NCBI GenBank assembly: GCA_016719855.1
Contig: JADJYH010000007.1
Span: 1 to 64,000, forward strand
Length of the DNA: 64,000 nucleotides
Origin: Saprospiraceae bacterium
Lineage (GTDB): Bacteria > Bacteroidota > Bacteroidia > Chitinophagales > Saprospiraceae
Reading direction: 5' to 3'
In this document: one piece after another, positions 35,201 to 44,065 of the stretch
How positions within the stretch are numbered: position 1 is the first letter of the stretch
How the letters are laid out: every line of letters begins with the position of its first letter
Position numbers and translations under genes: made by a program
Notes under the pieces: model-generated
Databases searched by the model: none
What the model was told of the DNA's origin: nothing
The model's input: the letters and a program-made list of their open reading frames with translations, nothing else

Positions 35201-36780
35201 ACACGTTCGGTTGCGACAGCCTCATCATCACGACCACCACCTTGTTGCCTTCTAACACGACGTTCGTGCAAGCCAGTAGCTGTGACCCCAGCCAAGTGGG
35301 CATCACCCAAGTGCTACTGACCAACATGTTCGGTTGCGATAGTCTCATCATCACCAATACCGCACAATTGCCCAATGACACCACTTGGCTGTTTTTCTCC
35401 AGCTGCTTGCCAACGGACACGGGGCTTGTCGTCACGCAACTCAGCAACCAATACGGCTGTGACAGCCTTATTTTCGAGCAAACCAACTTACTGCCAGCCT
35501 CTGCTTGCCAGTTGGATGCCCTTATCCTGGGAGACACTATCGGGTGCGCGGAAACGGTAGGCAGCCTGTGGTTGACCTTTTCCAATGGCACACCGCCCTA
35601 CACATACACCTGGACAGACCAGAGCGGGAACACGGGGTCAGGATTTATCAACCAAACTGGCCTGCCGCAACAGGTCGGCGGGCTGCTGCCAGGAGCATAT
35701 ACCTTCGAAATAGTGGATGCCAACAACCTGATAGGTACTTTGAGTGCCGTCGTTTTCCAACCTGACCCCATACAATTGAACCTTCAAGTCAGCTCCGATT
35801 TTAACGGTTACGGCGTTTCTTGCTACGGTGCTTCCGATGGTTCGGCTGCCGTGGCGGTGCTGGGCGGCGGGCTTCCGCCCTTCGCGTACAGCTGGTCGAA
35901 CGGCAGCCAAACCGTGCTGGCCAATGGCTTGGCAGAGGGATGGGCTTCCGTCACCGTTACGAGTGGGGTGGGCTGTGAGGCAATTGATTCCATCTTTTTA
36001 GATGGCCCAGACAGCCTGCAATTCAGCTTGTCCTTGGCCCATCCAGATTGCTTCACGAATGGGCTGGGCGCCATCGCCATCACGCAGGTAACAGGTGGGA
36101 GCGGGCCGTATCGGTATGCGCTGAACGGGAATGGCTGGCAGGTCGAACCGCTGTTTGAAGGGCTGGCGTCGGGGCAGTACCTGGTAGAGGTAGAAGATGC
36201 AAATGGCTGCATTGCGTCAACCTACGCCTTCATCAACTCGTTCACCCAACCAACAGTCTCGCTTGGGCCGGATGTGGAGTTGCAGTACGGCGACTCCATG
36301 TTGCTCCGAGCCATCACCAACCTGCCATACTCGTTGCTGGATTCCATCTATTGGGGGGGAATTGATTGCCCGGACTGCCCAAGTGTCACCGTAGCACCCA
36401 TTGCCACCAGCAACTATTCCGTCACGGTCGTGGATGGCCTGGGCTGCTCGGCCAGCGATGAACTGACGGTGGTGGTGAAGAAAGACTTCCATGTTTACAT
36501 TCCCAATTCCTTCTCCCCGGACGACAACGGACTCAACGACGTTTTCATGATTTTTAGCGGCCCGCAAGTTGTCAAAATCCAGGAGTTTCAGGTATTCGAC
36601 CGTTGGGGTGAGCCGGTCTTTACCTACTTCAACATTCCGCCCAACGACCCTGCATACGGCTGGGACGGCACCTACCGCGACCAGCTGATGGACGCTGCGG
36701 TGTTTGCCTACTTCGCCATCATAGAATTTGTGGATGGCAGTACCCAACTGGTGAAGGGGGATGTGCTGTTGATGAGGTAG
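32272..36780 (+). CDS. Giant T9SS-secreted protein with 14 Cys repeats
   Basis: About 1502 residues from ATG 32272 (MDKSVTLFWVLLPFLFF, a signal peptide); the frame is open to 32212. The N-terminal part (about 40-260) is a Cys-containing choice-of-anchor type domain. Then come Ig/SprB-like repeats with TITGPTEFCAGETV and SYQWSNG motifs. Residues about 500-1080 (33781-35500) are 14 tandem 41-residue repeats, each with SCDP...GV and a conserved NQYGCDSLVITT, giving two Cys per repeat. More SprB-like repeats follow (SWSNGSQTVLANGLAEG). The end is the gliding motility-associated type B sorting domain: YIPNSFSPDDNGLNDVF, VFDRWGEPVF, GWDGTYRDQ. It should be exported by T9SS and stay on the cell surface or be released. 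No frameshift. Confidence 0.9.
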   Translation: MDKSVTLFWVLLPFLFFPFSGEVPKPVAEVATPSAPSCNCTVTQGSFSSQLPFLSGNTSAVNFYAYGNPIGASANTGLEMSETMLIMLYEDATTGNTSLVMILDQANDGSGGNATIAVDCLPGSAFVDSSDDAGELAGSPPLITGNFNWAACCTDGGVISGVGCGNTFTINPNISSGITAFSLVYGSAANPIYVNMPELNCPITINCGGTACCAGAFEFTGSAQNASCMNTADGSINVSTDCAAMPTFLWSNGATTEDVSGLLPGSYGVTITDANGCSQSTSYFIASDNPDPQPTITGPTEFCAGETVELAVSGGYSSYQWSNGNMGSPIFVSAPGTYVVTVTNAAGCSGTASTTLIENPLPMPNITGPTGVCFFYDTITLNAGPGFSMYEWSTGDFSQTINVTQFGSYFVTVTNSFGCTGSDFTIVEPLTNPFPIIIGPNSICAGTPVGLDAGPGFDSYLWSNGFNTEAITAYIAGTYIVTVTNADNCIGTASHDVAEYPADTVEVFQTSCNPQDTGVFVALFVNQYGCDSLVTTNVSFSESDSVFLFSESCDPQDVGTFSQTFTNQYGCDSVVTETVTLLPADSLLLSDYSCSPQDTGVVVQNLTNQFGCDSVVATTTFLLASDTVYVFDQSCDPANAGVTQVLLVNSVGCDSLVITTTTFSLVDTTLLVGTTCDPQLAGVSEDLFTGTDGCDSLVITTVNLLFSDTTYLTANTCNINQAGQSEQLLTNQDGCDSLVITNTTFVPADTTLLFSTSCNPAQVGVFEVVLANSLGCDSVVISTTSLLPSDTTFLSQTSCDPTQAGTQELLLTNQFGCDSLFVITTNYALADSTFINATTCDPAAAGVFVEVLVSTDGCDSLVTTTTILLPSDTVQVMAQSCDPANVGTVETLLFNQYGCDSLVITTTSLVPSDTTYLQAITCNIGQAGQSEVILANQYGCDSLIVTTTIYIPPDTTLLFTESCDPVQVGTVQVHLQNTFGCDSLIITTTTLLPSNTTFVQASSCDPSQVGITQVLLTNMFGCDSLIITNTAQLPNDTTWLFFSSCLPTDTGLVVTQLSNQYGCDSLIFEQTNLLPASACQLDALILGDTIGCAETVGSLWLTFSNGTPPYTYTWTDQSGNTGSGFINQTGLPQQVGGLLPGAYTFEIVDANNLIGTLSAVVFQPDPIQLNLQVSSDFNGYGVSCYGASDGSAAVAVLGGGLPPFAYSWSNGSQTVLANGLAEGWASVTVTSGVGCEAIDSIFLDGPDSLQFSLSLAHPDCFTNGLGAIAITQVTGGSGPYRYALNGNGWQVEPLFEGLASGQYLVEVEDANGCIASTYAFINSFTQPTVSLGPDVELQYGDSMLLRAITNLPYSLLDSIYWGGIDCPDCPSVTVAPIATSNYSVTVVDGLGCSASDELTVVVKKDFHVYIPNSFSPDDNGLNDVFMIFSGPQVVKIQEFQVFDRWGEPVFTYFNIPPNDPAYGWDGTYRDQLMDAAVFAYFAIIEFVDGSTQLVKGDVLLMR

Positions 36781-36825
36781 GCTGAGGAACTGGTTGGAAC
36801 AGTTGCTCCGGGTTTTAGCAAAAAA

Positions 36826-37030
36826 AACGTGAGTTCGGAGATTAAAAGCCGCAGAGCGGCGCTAATCTTTGTAGAATTCAGCAATGGCAAGGGGTTCAGC
36901 ACCAGCGGTGCGTAATCTAATATTTCGCACCGCTGGTGCTGAACGCATTTTGTTCATTTTTCTACAAATATTGACGCCGCTCTGCGGCTAAACAGCTAAT
37001 AATCAATCATTTAATTTCCGAATTCACGTT
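36826..37030. repeat. Nested palindrome C with CTACAAATAT motif
   Basis: The outer arms are 36826-36847 (AACGTGAGTTCGGAGATTAA) and 37010-37030 (inverted, TTTAATTTCCGAATTCACGT). The middle layer is GCCGCAGAGCGGC, then TAATCTTTGTAG at 36848-36874, and CTACAAATATTGACGCCGCT, then CTGCGGC at 36962-36988. The centre is a palindrome GTTCAGCACCAGCGGTGCG at 36895-36943. Three layers, as in palindrome B. Confidence 0.68.
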
Positions 37031-37048
37031 AAAAAGAATTTTCAACCA

Positions 37049-37690
37049 TCACGGCGCCAACCGCTCAATCGCCCAGCCGCCAGCCGCATCCAGCGAGTAG
37101 CGGAAGCGGTCGTGCAGCCTGCTCCGCTGTCCCTGCCAAAACTCGAAGCTGGTGGGCACTACCCGGAAGCCGCCCCAGAACGACGGCAGCGGCACCTCCG
37201 AATGCTCGAACTTCCTTTTCATTTCCTCGAATTTCATCATCAGCGCCTGACGGGAGGTGATGACGCTGCTCTGGTTGGACACCCAAGCACCAATCTGGCT
37301 GCCTTTGGGGCGGGTCAGGAAGTACTTCACCGACTCGGCAGCGGAGACCTTCTCGACCGTGCCGGTGATGGAAACCTGCCGCTCCAGGTCGTGCCACGGG
37401 AAGTGCAGCGCCACCTTGGGGTTGTGCGCCATTTCCTGTGCCTTGCGGCTTTCGTAGTTGGTGTAAAAAACGAAGCCATGCTCGTCGAACATCTTCAGCA
37501 GCACCATGCGGAGGGAGGGTTGCCCGTCGGCGTTCACGGTGGCGAGGGTAACGGCATTGGGCATCCGGTATTCAGCCTTTTGCACGTCCTCGAACCAGCG
37601 GGCAAACTGCTTCACGGGGTCAAGGTCGAGGTCTTTTCGGTGCAGCCCAGCCATTTCAAATTCATCTCGCATGTAGCTCAAGTCCTTCAT
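37049..37690 (-). CDS. pdxH: Pyridoxine/pyridoxamine 5'-phosphate oxidase
   Basis: Oxidises pyridoxine or pyridoxamine phosphate to pyridoxal phosphate with FMN, the last step of vitamin B6 synthesis and salvage, in the cytosol. 213 residues, close to E. coli PdxH. The N-terminal LDPVKQFARWFEDVQKAEY, the FMN-binding PSLRMVLLKMFDEHGFVFYT and NYESRKAQEMAHNPKVALHF, the substrate region RPKGSQIGAWVSNQSS, and the C-terminal signature FEFWQGQRSRLHDRFRY ending ERLAP are all present. Start ATG 37690. It is monocistronic, facing away from the giant protein gene. Confidence 0.96.
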   Translation of the reverse strand: MKDLSYMRDEFEMAGLHRKDLDLDPVKQFARWFEDVQKAEYRMPNAVTLATVNADGQPSLRMVLLKMFDEHGFVFYTNYESRKAQEMAHNPKVALHFPWHDLERQVSITGTVEKVSAAESVKYFLTRPKGSQIGAWVSNQSSVITSRQALMMKFEEMKRKFEHSEVPLPSFWGGFRVVPTSFEFWQGQRSRLHDRFRYSLDAAGGWAIERLAP

Positions 37691-37734
37691 CGGTTGATTT
37701 TTTGTGCAAAGGAAAGAAGTATTTGCTTAACAGA

Positions 37735-37767
37735 AAAAGCCCCCGCCTGCAAGGCGCAGACAGGGGC
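37735..37767 (-). terminator. Rho-independent terminator of the lipoprotein gene
   Basis: On the minus strand GCCCC...CTGC, loop, GCAG...GGGGC is followed by TTTTT, about 20 nt after the stop of the lipoprotein gene at 37787. Confidence 0.7.
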
Positions 37768-37786
37768 CTCTCCACATCTAATTGTC

Positions 37787-38422
37787 TTATTTGGGTTTGG
37801 CATACTCTGCCTTAAACTGCAATCCCAGTTGAAGCGAATCCACCGCATAGTCTATGTCGGCAGTCTTGTTCTCTTTGCTTTCAAAACTCAATATCAACCG
37901 GGATATAAATTCATTATCTTGCTCATTATCCGATAAATCCATCCAGCCGTTCGTGCCAAGGTAGTGGTATTCATTGGCCCCTGCACCGCTAGTCGTAAAG
38001 GTATAGTCAGTACGGCCGAGGTTTGGTCGCTCAATGTGGCCACTGACGGTCAAGCCTGGAATCGGCCAAATTGGTGCATATATCCAAGCGGAAGCCCATT
38101 CGTATAAGTCCGAACCATTTTCGTCCTTGGTGCAAACACCCCCCACCGACCTTCTGGAAAAGGTAAAAGTAGTGATATCCGCACCTTCATCGTAGTAGTA
38201 GGCAATAGTGCCATAAGTGCCACTCCCTGCATTAAGTTCAGCCTTCGTTACAGTAACAACGCCCGTATCATCAATTATTTCTTGGCCACATTTACTGCTT
38301 TCCTCCTTATCGCAACCAGCCACCAAAAGGAAAAGCACGAGTAGCGCCACCGCCCAAGCAATGGTCAGCCAAATTGACATCGCCCGTGGCTTTCTGAGGG
38401 AAAGAACATTCAGCGTTTTCAT
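37787..38422 (-). CDS. Putative lipoprotein of unknown function
   Basis: 211 residues. The N-terminus has a membrane stretch and lipobox (AVALLVLFLLVAGCDKEES); processing would leave Cys36 as the lipid anchor. The mature domain is beta-rich (TVTKAELNAGSGTYGTIAYY, FISRLILSFESKENKT) with two further Cys. No family recognised. Start ATG 38422; it is followed by a good terminator. The upstream neighbour, the acyl-CoA synthetase, is divergent. Confidence 0.72.
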   Translation of the reverse strand: MKTLNVLSLRKPRAMSIWLTIAWAVALLVLFLLVAGCDKEESSKCGQEIIDDTGVVTVTKAELNAGSGTYGTIAYYYDEGADITTFTFSRRSVGGVCTKDENGSDLYEWASAWIYAPIWPIPGLTVSGHIERPNLGRTDYTFTTSGAGANEYHYLGTNGWMDLSDNEQDNEFISRLILSFESKENKTADIDYAVDSLQLGLQFKAEYAKPK

Positions 38423-38661
38423 CTTTACCTAAATTTAAAGGTTTGGAAGGGCGGTATTGCCCATCCTTTTGCAAAAGAACACTCCTTTTGGGCAGTTCTC
38501 AAATGATGTAAGTCAACCCGTGGCATGTCGTTGGTCAGTGGCACGGGGGTGGGCGACAAATACAACGGCGGGGAAGCCACCTTGCCCGACCACCACGCTC
38601 CCAAATGCAAAATTTGCACAATTGCCCCCACCTCACTACCTTGCCCAAAAACTCACGGAGA

Positions 38662-40325
38662 ATGAAACTCACCGCCGAAACAACCCTCATCGAACATTTT
38701 TACCACTGGGAAAAAACTACACCTGACAAGGTCTTTCTCAAGCAGCCGTTTGGCGATAAGTGGCGGGACTTCACTTGGCGGGAAGCTGGGCAACAGGCCC
38801 GCAAGCTCGCCAGCTACCTCAAGTCGCTCCGGCTGCCGCCGCACAGCCACGTCGGACTGGTATCGAAGAATTGCGCCGAGTGGTTCATCAGCGACCTGGC
38901 CATCATGATGGCGGGGCATGTGTCCGTGCCGTTCTTCCCCACGCTCACCGCCTCGCAGATCAACCTCGTGATGACCCACAGCGGCTGCAAAGTGCTGCTT
39001 GTCGGCAAGCTCGACGACTGGGCGAGCATGAAATCGGGTGTACCAGCGGGCGTGGCCTGCATCGCTTTCCCCAACTACAATCCCGACCCCGCCCATGCGC
39101 AGTGGGCCGACATCATGGCCAACCAGCCGCCCCTCGCCGGTTCGCCCGTGCCGAAACTAGGCGATTTGATGACCGTCATCTACACCTCCGGCACCACGGG
39201 AAATCCGAAGGGCGTGATGATTTCCTTCGGCAACATGGCCTCCATGCTCTACAATTCACGGGAGCACCTGCGCCTCGACGTGGCCGACCCCCGGGTCATT
39301 TCCTATTTGCCACTGTGCCATATTGCGGAGCGTGGCGTATTGGTAAACGTGGCCTACGCACTGGGCGCCACCATCTACTTTGCGGAGCGGCTGGATACGT
39401 TTGCGAAGAACTTGGTGGCCACCAGCCCCACCCATTTCGGCGGCGTGCCGAGGATTTGGACGAAGTTCCAGCAAGGCATCTTGGCCAAGATGCCGCAGCG
39501 CAAACTGGATTTCTTGTTGAAAATACCGGTGGTGAACAACCTGGTGCGGCGCAAAATCCGAAAAGCGCTGGGCTTCACCGACGTACAGGTGTTCTTGGTG
39601 GCGGCTGCGCCAATGCCCGTGAGCCTGCTGGAATGGTACGAACGGCTCGGCATCGTCATCCAAGAAGCTTACGGCATGACGGAAACCACGGCCATCGTCA
39701 CCATCACCCCACGCAACGGCGTCCGGCCGGGCAAGGTGGGCAAGGCCATCCCCGGTACGCAAATAAAGCTTGACCAAAAACCGGGGAAATATGCACCAAG
39801 TCGCCCTCCAACATGCTCGGCTACTACAACGAACCAGCCATGACCGCCCAGACCATTGATTCGTTTGGTTGGCTTCGTACGGGCGACGTGGGGGAAATGG
39901 ACGCCGATGGCTACCTCAAAATCACTGGTCGGGTGAATGAAATGTACAAGACCAGCAAGGGCGAGTATGTTGCGCCCTCGCAGATTGAAATGGGCTTTGC
40001 CAGCAACACCTTCATCGAGCAGGTTTGCGTGGTGGGGGAGGGTATGCCGCAGCCCGTTGCACTCATCGTGCTGTCAGAACTGGCGGCTGCGCAAAGCCAG
40101 GATGCCATCGCCGAAAGCCTCACGCAGACGCTCGATGCCCTCAACCCAACGCTAAAACCTTACGAGCGGGTGCAAAAAATGGTGGTGGTGAAGGAGCCTT
40201 GGACGGTGGAGAACAACAAGATGACGCCCTCCATGAAAGTCAGGCGGCAGCAGGTGGAGCAAGCATTTGCGAAAAAGGTTCACGACTGGTATGGGTTGGA
40301 GGGTAAAGTGGTGTTCGAGCGGTAG
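38662..40325 (+). CDS. Long-chain acyl-CoA synthetase (AMP-binding)
   Basis: Activates fatty acids with ATP and CoA. About 554 residues rebuilt; typical of the FadD15 type. The start is ATG 38662 after a GGAG ribosome site. P-loop-like signature VIYTSGTTGNPKGVMISFGN, the A5 motif QEAYGMTETTAIVT, and the A8 motif GWLRTGDVGEMDADGYLKIT plus GRVNEMYKTSKGEYVAP. The C-terminal Lys region NNKMTPSMKVRRQQV is present. One frameshift at 39776 (A5 for A6); correction gives LDQKTGEICTKSPSNMLGY, the expected A7 block. Without a membrane segment, peripheral or cytosolic. A hairpin follows the stop. Confidence 0.92.
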
Positions 40326-40330
40326 TGGTA

Positions 40331-40364
40331 ATTGACGGCGTGGCTTTTGGGCCACGCCGTCAAT
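40331..40364 (+). terminator. Hairpin after the acyl-CoA synthetase gene
   Basis: A perfect 14-bp stem (ATTGACGGCGTGGC and its complement, loop TTTTGG) 5 nt after the stop. No T tract follows, so termination may be bidirectional or partial. Confidence 0.55.
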
Positions 40365-40370
40365 TCGCGC

Positions 40371-40536
40371 TCACAACCTTCTCCGCTCCTCGCTCGCCCC
40401 ACCATCCCGATTCCTCGCATCCCGCAGCTTTTTGTTCCCAAAACGGTTGCTCCAAGTCAGCATGAACACCCGCTCGCCCTGCAGGTAGCCCGACTTCACG
40501 CAGCGGTTCAGGTCGTCCTCACGGGTGGTGTCCCGA
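40371..40536 (-). pseudogene. Truncated C-terminus of an outer-membrane receptor gene (remnant 1)
   Basis: On the minus strand one open frame reads DTTREDDLNRCVKSGYLQGE, then RVFMLTWSNRFGNKKLRDA and ends GGASEERRRL-stop. This is nearly the last 55 residues of the intact receptor at 46029-48458. Nothing upstream of it encodes the rest, so it is a leftover of a deleted or recombined copy. The remaining 40537-40628 shows no gene. Confidence 0.75.
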
Positions 40537-40628
40537 AAAATAAGGCAAAGGTTATTAATTTACTTGCCTTCTACTTATGAACTTTTGCCCGCCCTCGACC
40601 GATATAGCTTTCAAATCAAACACCGATT

Positions 40629-42971
40629 ATGAAATTAGCTTACGTGGCCACCTACCCACCGAGGGCCTGTGGAATAGGAACTTTCACTCAAAACTTAATC
40701 AAAGCGGTTTGCGCAAATGATGGTGGTGCGAAGCTGTCCAATAGTACCCGTGTCTTCGCCATGACCGATGGCAACGAAGCGGGAGCCTACCCTTCAGCGG
40801 TCAGTTTTTGCATCGAGGACCAAAACCAGGGCAGCTACTTGGCGGCGGCGGCACTCCTCAACGAAAGCGACGTGGACTTGGTGGTGCTGCAGCACGAGTA
40901 CGGCATTTTTGGTGGACAAGATGGGGCATACGTGCTCACGCTGCTCGATGAACTTCAAAAGCCAGCAGTGGCTACTTTTCATACTGTTCTGAAAGACCCA
41001 TCACGTAGCCAAGAATTCGTGCTGCACAGCATTGCATCGAAAGTGGGTAAGGTCGTCGTGATGTCGCACTTGGCGAAGCAACTCTTGCAGGAAGTTTATA
41101 AAGTGCCCAAAGATAAAATCGCCATCATCGAGCATGGCGTTCCTGAATGTAAAACGGCCAGTAGGCTCGAATTGCGAAGCAAATTGGGATTTGAAGGGCG
41201 GCGCATACTTTTCACTTTCGGCCTGATTGGCAGGAGCAAGGGTCTGGAAACGGTGATAAATGCCCTCCCAGCTATCGTTGCAGTGCGTCCGGAAACGCTG
41301 TACGTGGTACTGGGGAAAACGCATCCTGGCATCGTAAGGGAATCGGGGGAAGAATACCGGGAGTACCTGCTCGACCTTGCGCAGCAGAAAGGAGTGGCCG
41401 ACAACTTGCTATTTGTCAATGAGTTTGCCGAGGAAAGCGTGCTTTGGGAGTACCTGCGCGCTTGCGATATTTACCTTACCCCTTATTTGAACGAAGCCCA
41501 AATCACTAGTGGAACGCTATCCTATGCAATCGGGGCAGGAGCAGCCGTTGTTTCTACGCCCTACTGGCATGCGCAGGAACTGCTCAAAGATGGCAGGGGG
41601 CAATTTTTTGATTTCAGGAATGATGAAACTTTGGCGGAGATACTACTCGACCTTTTCGGCAACGATGAGAAGCTGGAAAACATGCGCTCGTTGGCTGCAC
41701 AGTATGGCAAAAATTTGAAATGGAGCCTGATCGGCAAACAGTATTTGAAGCTATTCCAACAAATGGTGAGGGAGAAAAAAATTGTTTTAGCGAAGAACTT
41801 GAAGGACATCGCCAATTTGCCGCCCATCAATTTCAAGCACCTTCAAACGATGACCGACGATACTGGCATACTGCAACACGCCAAGTACTCGCTGCCGAAC
41901 CGCAACGAAGGTTATTGCCTCGACGACAATGCCCGTGCGCTGATTGCTGTTCTTTCGGGAAGGAAACAGCACCCCAACATTTGGCTCGACCAAGCTGCGG
42001 GTACCTATTTGAGCTTTATCTACCATTGTCAAAACGAGGATGGCCAGTTCAAGAATTTTATGGGTTACGACCGCCAGTTTCTGGAAAGCGTCGGCTCCGA
42101 GGATGCTTTCGGAAGGGGAATCTGTGCTGTTGGATATGCAATCGAGAACCCACTGAACGGTGGGTTTTATTCGCTTGCCATGGAAATTTTCAAACGTGCA
42201 TTGCCGCATTGCAGCCAACTTCAATCGCTGCGGGCGATTGCATTCAGCATCCTTGGCATTTCAAGCTACCTGAAGAAAAACTCCAGCGATGAAAACATGC
42301 TGAACCTATTGCACCTACTGCGGTCAAAGCTTTGCTATGGTTTCGAAGCCCATTCAACGGAAGACTGGCACTGGTTCGAGCCTTATATGACCTACTGCAA
42401 TGCTATTTTGCCACTGGCATTGTTCCACTCGCTGGAATACCTGCCGGACACTGCCGTACTAGAAACTGCCATGCAGTCCACTCGCTTCTTGGAGAAAACA
42501 AGTTTGTCCGAGGGGTTTTGTCGCCCGGTGGGCTGCAATAATTTTTACCAGAAAGGCAGTGAATGTGCTGTGTTTGACCAACAACCCATGGATGTCCTTT
42601 CCAATGTTTTGCTTTTCCCCCAAGCTTATAAAGTGACGGGGAAGCAGGAGTTTTTTGAAAAAGCCCTGCTCTGCAATGCTTGGTTTTATGGCAAAAACGA
42701 GCTGCGGCTTTCCCTCTACGATGCTGAAACGGGCGGCTGTTGTGATGGCTTGACAGCAACAGGTGTCAACCAAAATCAAGGTGCAGAAAGCACGTTGGCT
42801 TATTTGCTTTGCAGTTTGGCAGTGGAAGCAGCTCAGGCGAAACACAACCGTCGTGGGAAAGCAATCATGTCGCCAAAAGGTTCGAAATCCAGTAAGGAGA
42901 AAGTTTTTGCCTTGAAAAAAAGTGAAGATTGGGAGCCTGGCAAGAAGATCCGCATTGTTGCAAACCTTTGA
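40629..42971 (+). CDS. Glycosyltransferase (GT4-like) fused to an alpha/alpha-barrel domain
   Basis: 780 residues. The N-terminal half (1-390) is a GT-B, GT4-like glycosyltransferase: MKLAYVATYPPRACGIGTFT, acceptor side VVLQHEYGIFGGQDGA, donor side LFTFGLIGRSKGLETVINAL, and the sugar-nucleotide region ITSGTLSYAIGAGAAVVSTP. The C-terminal half (about 400-750) is a helical toroid-like domain (YCLDDNARALIAVLSGR, EDWHWFEPYMTYCNAILPLA, FDQQPMDVLSNVLLF) resembling those found with mannoside enzymes. It overlaps nothing and is 16 bp from a second GT4 gene; a GH130 gene faces both. Likely makes or trims a mannose-containing oligosaccharide; the sugar is inferred from the GH130 neighbour. Confidence 0.82.
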   Translation: MKLAYVATYPPRACGIGTFTQNLIKAVCANDGGAKLSNSTRVFAMTDGNEAGAYPSAVSFCIEDQNQGSYLAAAALLNESDVDLVVLQHEYGIFGGQDGAYVLTLLDELQKPAVATFHTVLKDPSRSQEFVLHSIASKVGKVVVMSHLAKQLLQEVYKVPKDKIAIIEHGVPECKTASRLELRSKLGFEGRRILFTFGLIGRSKGLETVINALPAIVAVRPETLYVVLGKTHPGIVRESGEEYREYLLDLAQQKGVADNLLFVNEFAEESVLWEYLRACDIYLTPYLNEAQITSGTLSYAIGAGAAVVSTPYWHAQELLKDGRGQFFDFRNDETLAEILLDLFGNDEKLENMRSLAAQYGKNLKWSLIGKQYLKLFQQMVREKKIVLAKNLKDIANLPPINFKHLQTMTDDTGILQHAKYSLPNRNEGYCLDDNARALIAVLSGRKQHPNIWLDQAAGTYLSFIYHCQNEDGQFKNFMGYDRQFLESVGSEDAFGRGICAVGYAIENPLNGGFYSLAMEIFKRALPHCSQLQSLRAIAFSILGISSYLKKNSSDENMLNLLHLLRSKLCYGFEAHSTEDWHWFEPYMTYCNAILPLALFHSLEYLPDTAVLETAMQSTRFLEKTSLSEGFCRPVGCNNFYQKGSECAVFDQQPMDVLSNVLLFPQAYKVTGKQEFFEKALLCNAWFYGKNELRLSLYDAETGGCCDGLTATGVNQNQGAESTLAYLLCSLAVEAAQAKHNRRGKAIMSPKGSKSSKEKVFALKKSEDWEPGKKIRIVANL

Positions 42972-42987
42972 TAGACGCCAAAACCGC

Positions 42988-43995
42988 ATGAAAATCGCCA
43001 TCCTCTCGTCCGTTGCTTGGCGGACGCCACCGCTGAAATACGGGCCGTGGGAGCAAGTTGCTTCGAATGTCGCTGAAGGCTTGGTGGCATTGGGGGTTGA
43101 TGTGACGGTGTTTGCTACCGCAAACTCTGCCACTGACGGAAAACTGGCGGCTGTCGTGGAAAGCGGCTACGCCGAAACACCGGGGGCCGATGGAAAAGTG
43201 CTGGAATGCTTGCACATCAGCCACCTCATGGAGCGGGCTGGGGAATTCGACTTAATCCACAACCATTTTGACTTCCTTCCGCTGACTTATTCCAGGGTAA
43301 TAAAACCACCGATGCTGACCACTATTCATGGCTTTTCATCAGAAGCTATTGTTCCGGTTTACCGGCGCTACAACGATACCAGCCATTATATTTCCATCAG
43401 CCATTCCGACCGCCATCCGGCTTTGCGCTATTTAGCGACGGTTTATAACGGCGTGGATACCACCCAGTTTTCACTGCAAGAAAAACCGGGGGCTTACCTG
43501 CTATATTTTGGGCGCATCCACCCACACAAAGGGACTTGGGATGCCATTCAAATTGCCCGACAAAGCAAGCGGCAGCTTGTCATCGCCGGGCTTGTACAGG
43601 ACGAGCAATATTTCAAGGAAAAAATAGCGCCACTGGTGGACGGTGAGGCAGTGAAGTATGTTGGAAATGTGGGACCTGAGGAACGTGACGCCTTACTCGG
43701 AAATGCGGCTGCGATGTTGCACCCCATCAATTTTGAGGAGCCGTTCGGACTGAGTGTCGTGGAATCCATGCTTTGCGGAACGCCAGTTATTGCCTACAAA
43801 AAAGGTGCGATGCCGGAGTTGATAAAACACGGCGAAACGGGTTTCCTTGTTGGAAACATGGAAGAAGCCACAGCGGCGGTAGGAGAAATCGGAGGGATAA
43901 ATCGTTTGGACTGCCACCACCATGCTTTCAAAAACTTCAGTAGGCAGCGCATGGCCGCGGATTATTGGCAAGCCTACCAGCGCATTTTGAGTTAA
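42988..43995 (+). CDS. GT4 family glycosyltransferase
   Basis: 335 residues from ATG 42988 (MKIAILSSVAWRTPPLKYGP); the frame is open 22 codons upstream, overlapping the previous gene. Canonical GT4: Rossmann start with KYGPWEQVASNVAEGLVALG, FDLIHNHFDFLPLTYSR, catalytic-side YLLYFGRIHPHKGTWDAI, and the donor-binding E-x7-E-like block HPINFEEPFGLSVVESMLCG followed by TPVIAYKKGAMPELI. Cytosolic or membrane-associated. Translationally close to the upstream glycosyltransferase, so one operon; substrate likely GDP-mannose or a similar nucleotide sugar, unproven. Confidence 0.9.
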   Translation: MKIAILSSVAWRTPPLKYGPWEQVASNVAEGLVALGVDVTVFATANSATDGKLAAVVESGYAETPGADGKVLECLHISHLMERAGEFDLIHNHFDFLPLTYSRVIKPPMLTTIHGFSSEAIVPVYRRYNDTSHYISISHSDRHPALRYLATVYNGVDTTQFSLQEKPGAYLLYFGRIHPHKGTWDAIQIARQSKRQLVIAGLVQDEQYFKEKIAPLVDGEAVKYVGNVGPEERDALLGNAAAMLHPINFEEPFGLSVVESMLCGTPVIAYKKGAMPELIKHGETGFLVGNMEEATAAVGEIGGINRLDCHHHAFKNFSRQRMAADYWQAYQRILS

Positions 43996-44011
43996 CGTGA
44001 GTTCGGAGATT
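43994..44011. repeat. Solo copy of the palindrome C outer end
   Basis: AACGTGAGTTCGGAGATT is identical to the outer end of palindrome C (36826-36843). It begins at the stop codon of the GT4 gene. A related AACGTGATATCGGAGATT lies at 6432-6449. Confidence 0.55.
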
Positions 44012-44065
44012 TTGTGGGCAGAAGGATTACTAAACCTCGAAGGTATAGTAATCCTAAGCACTCGT

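Noticed and set aside
32272..36780. GCDSLV repeats as metal-binding or zinc-finger units
   Set aside because: Cys spacing is one pair per 41 residues without His partners, in an exported protein; disulfides are more likely.
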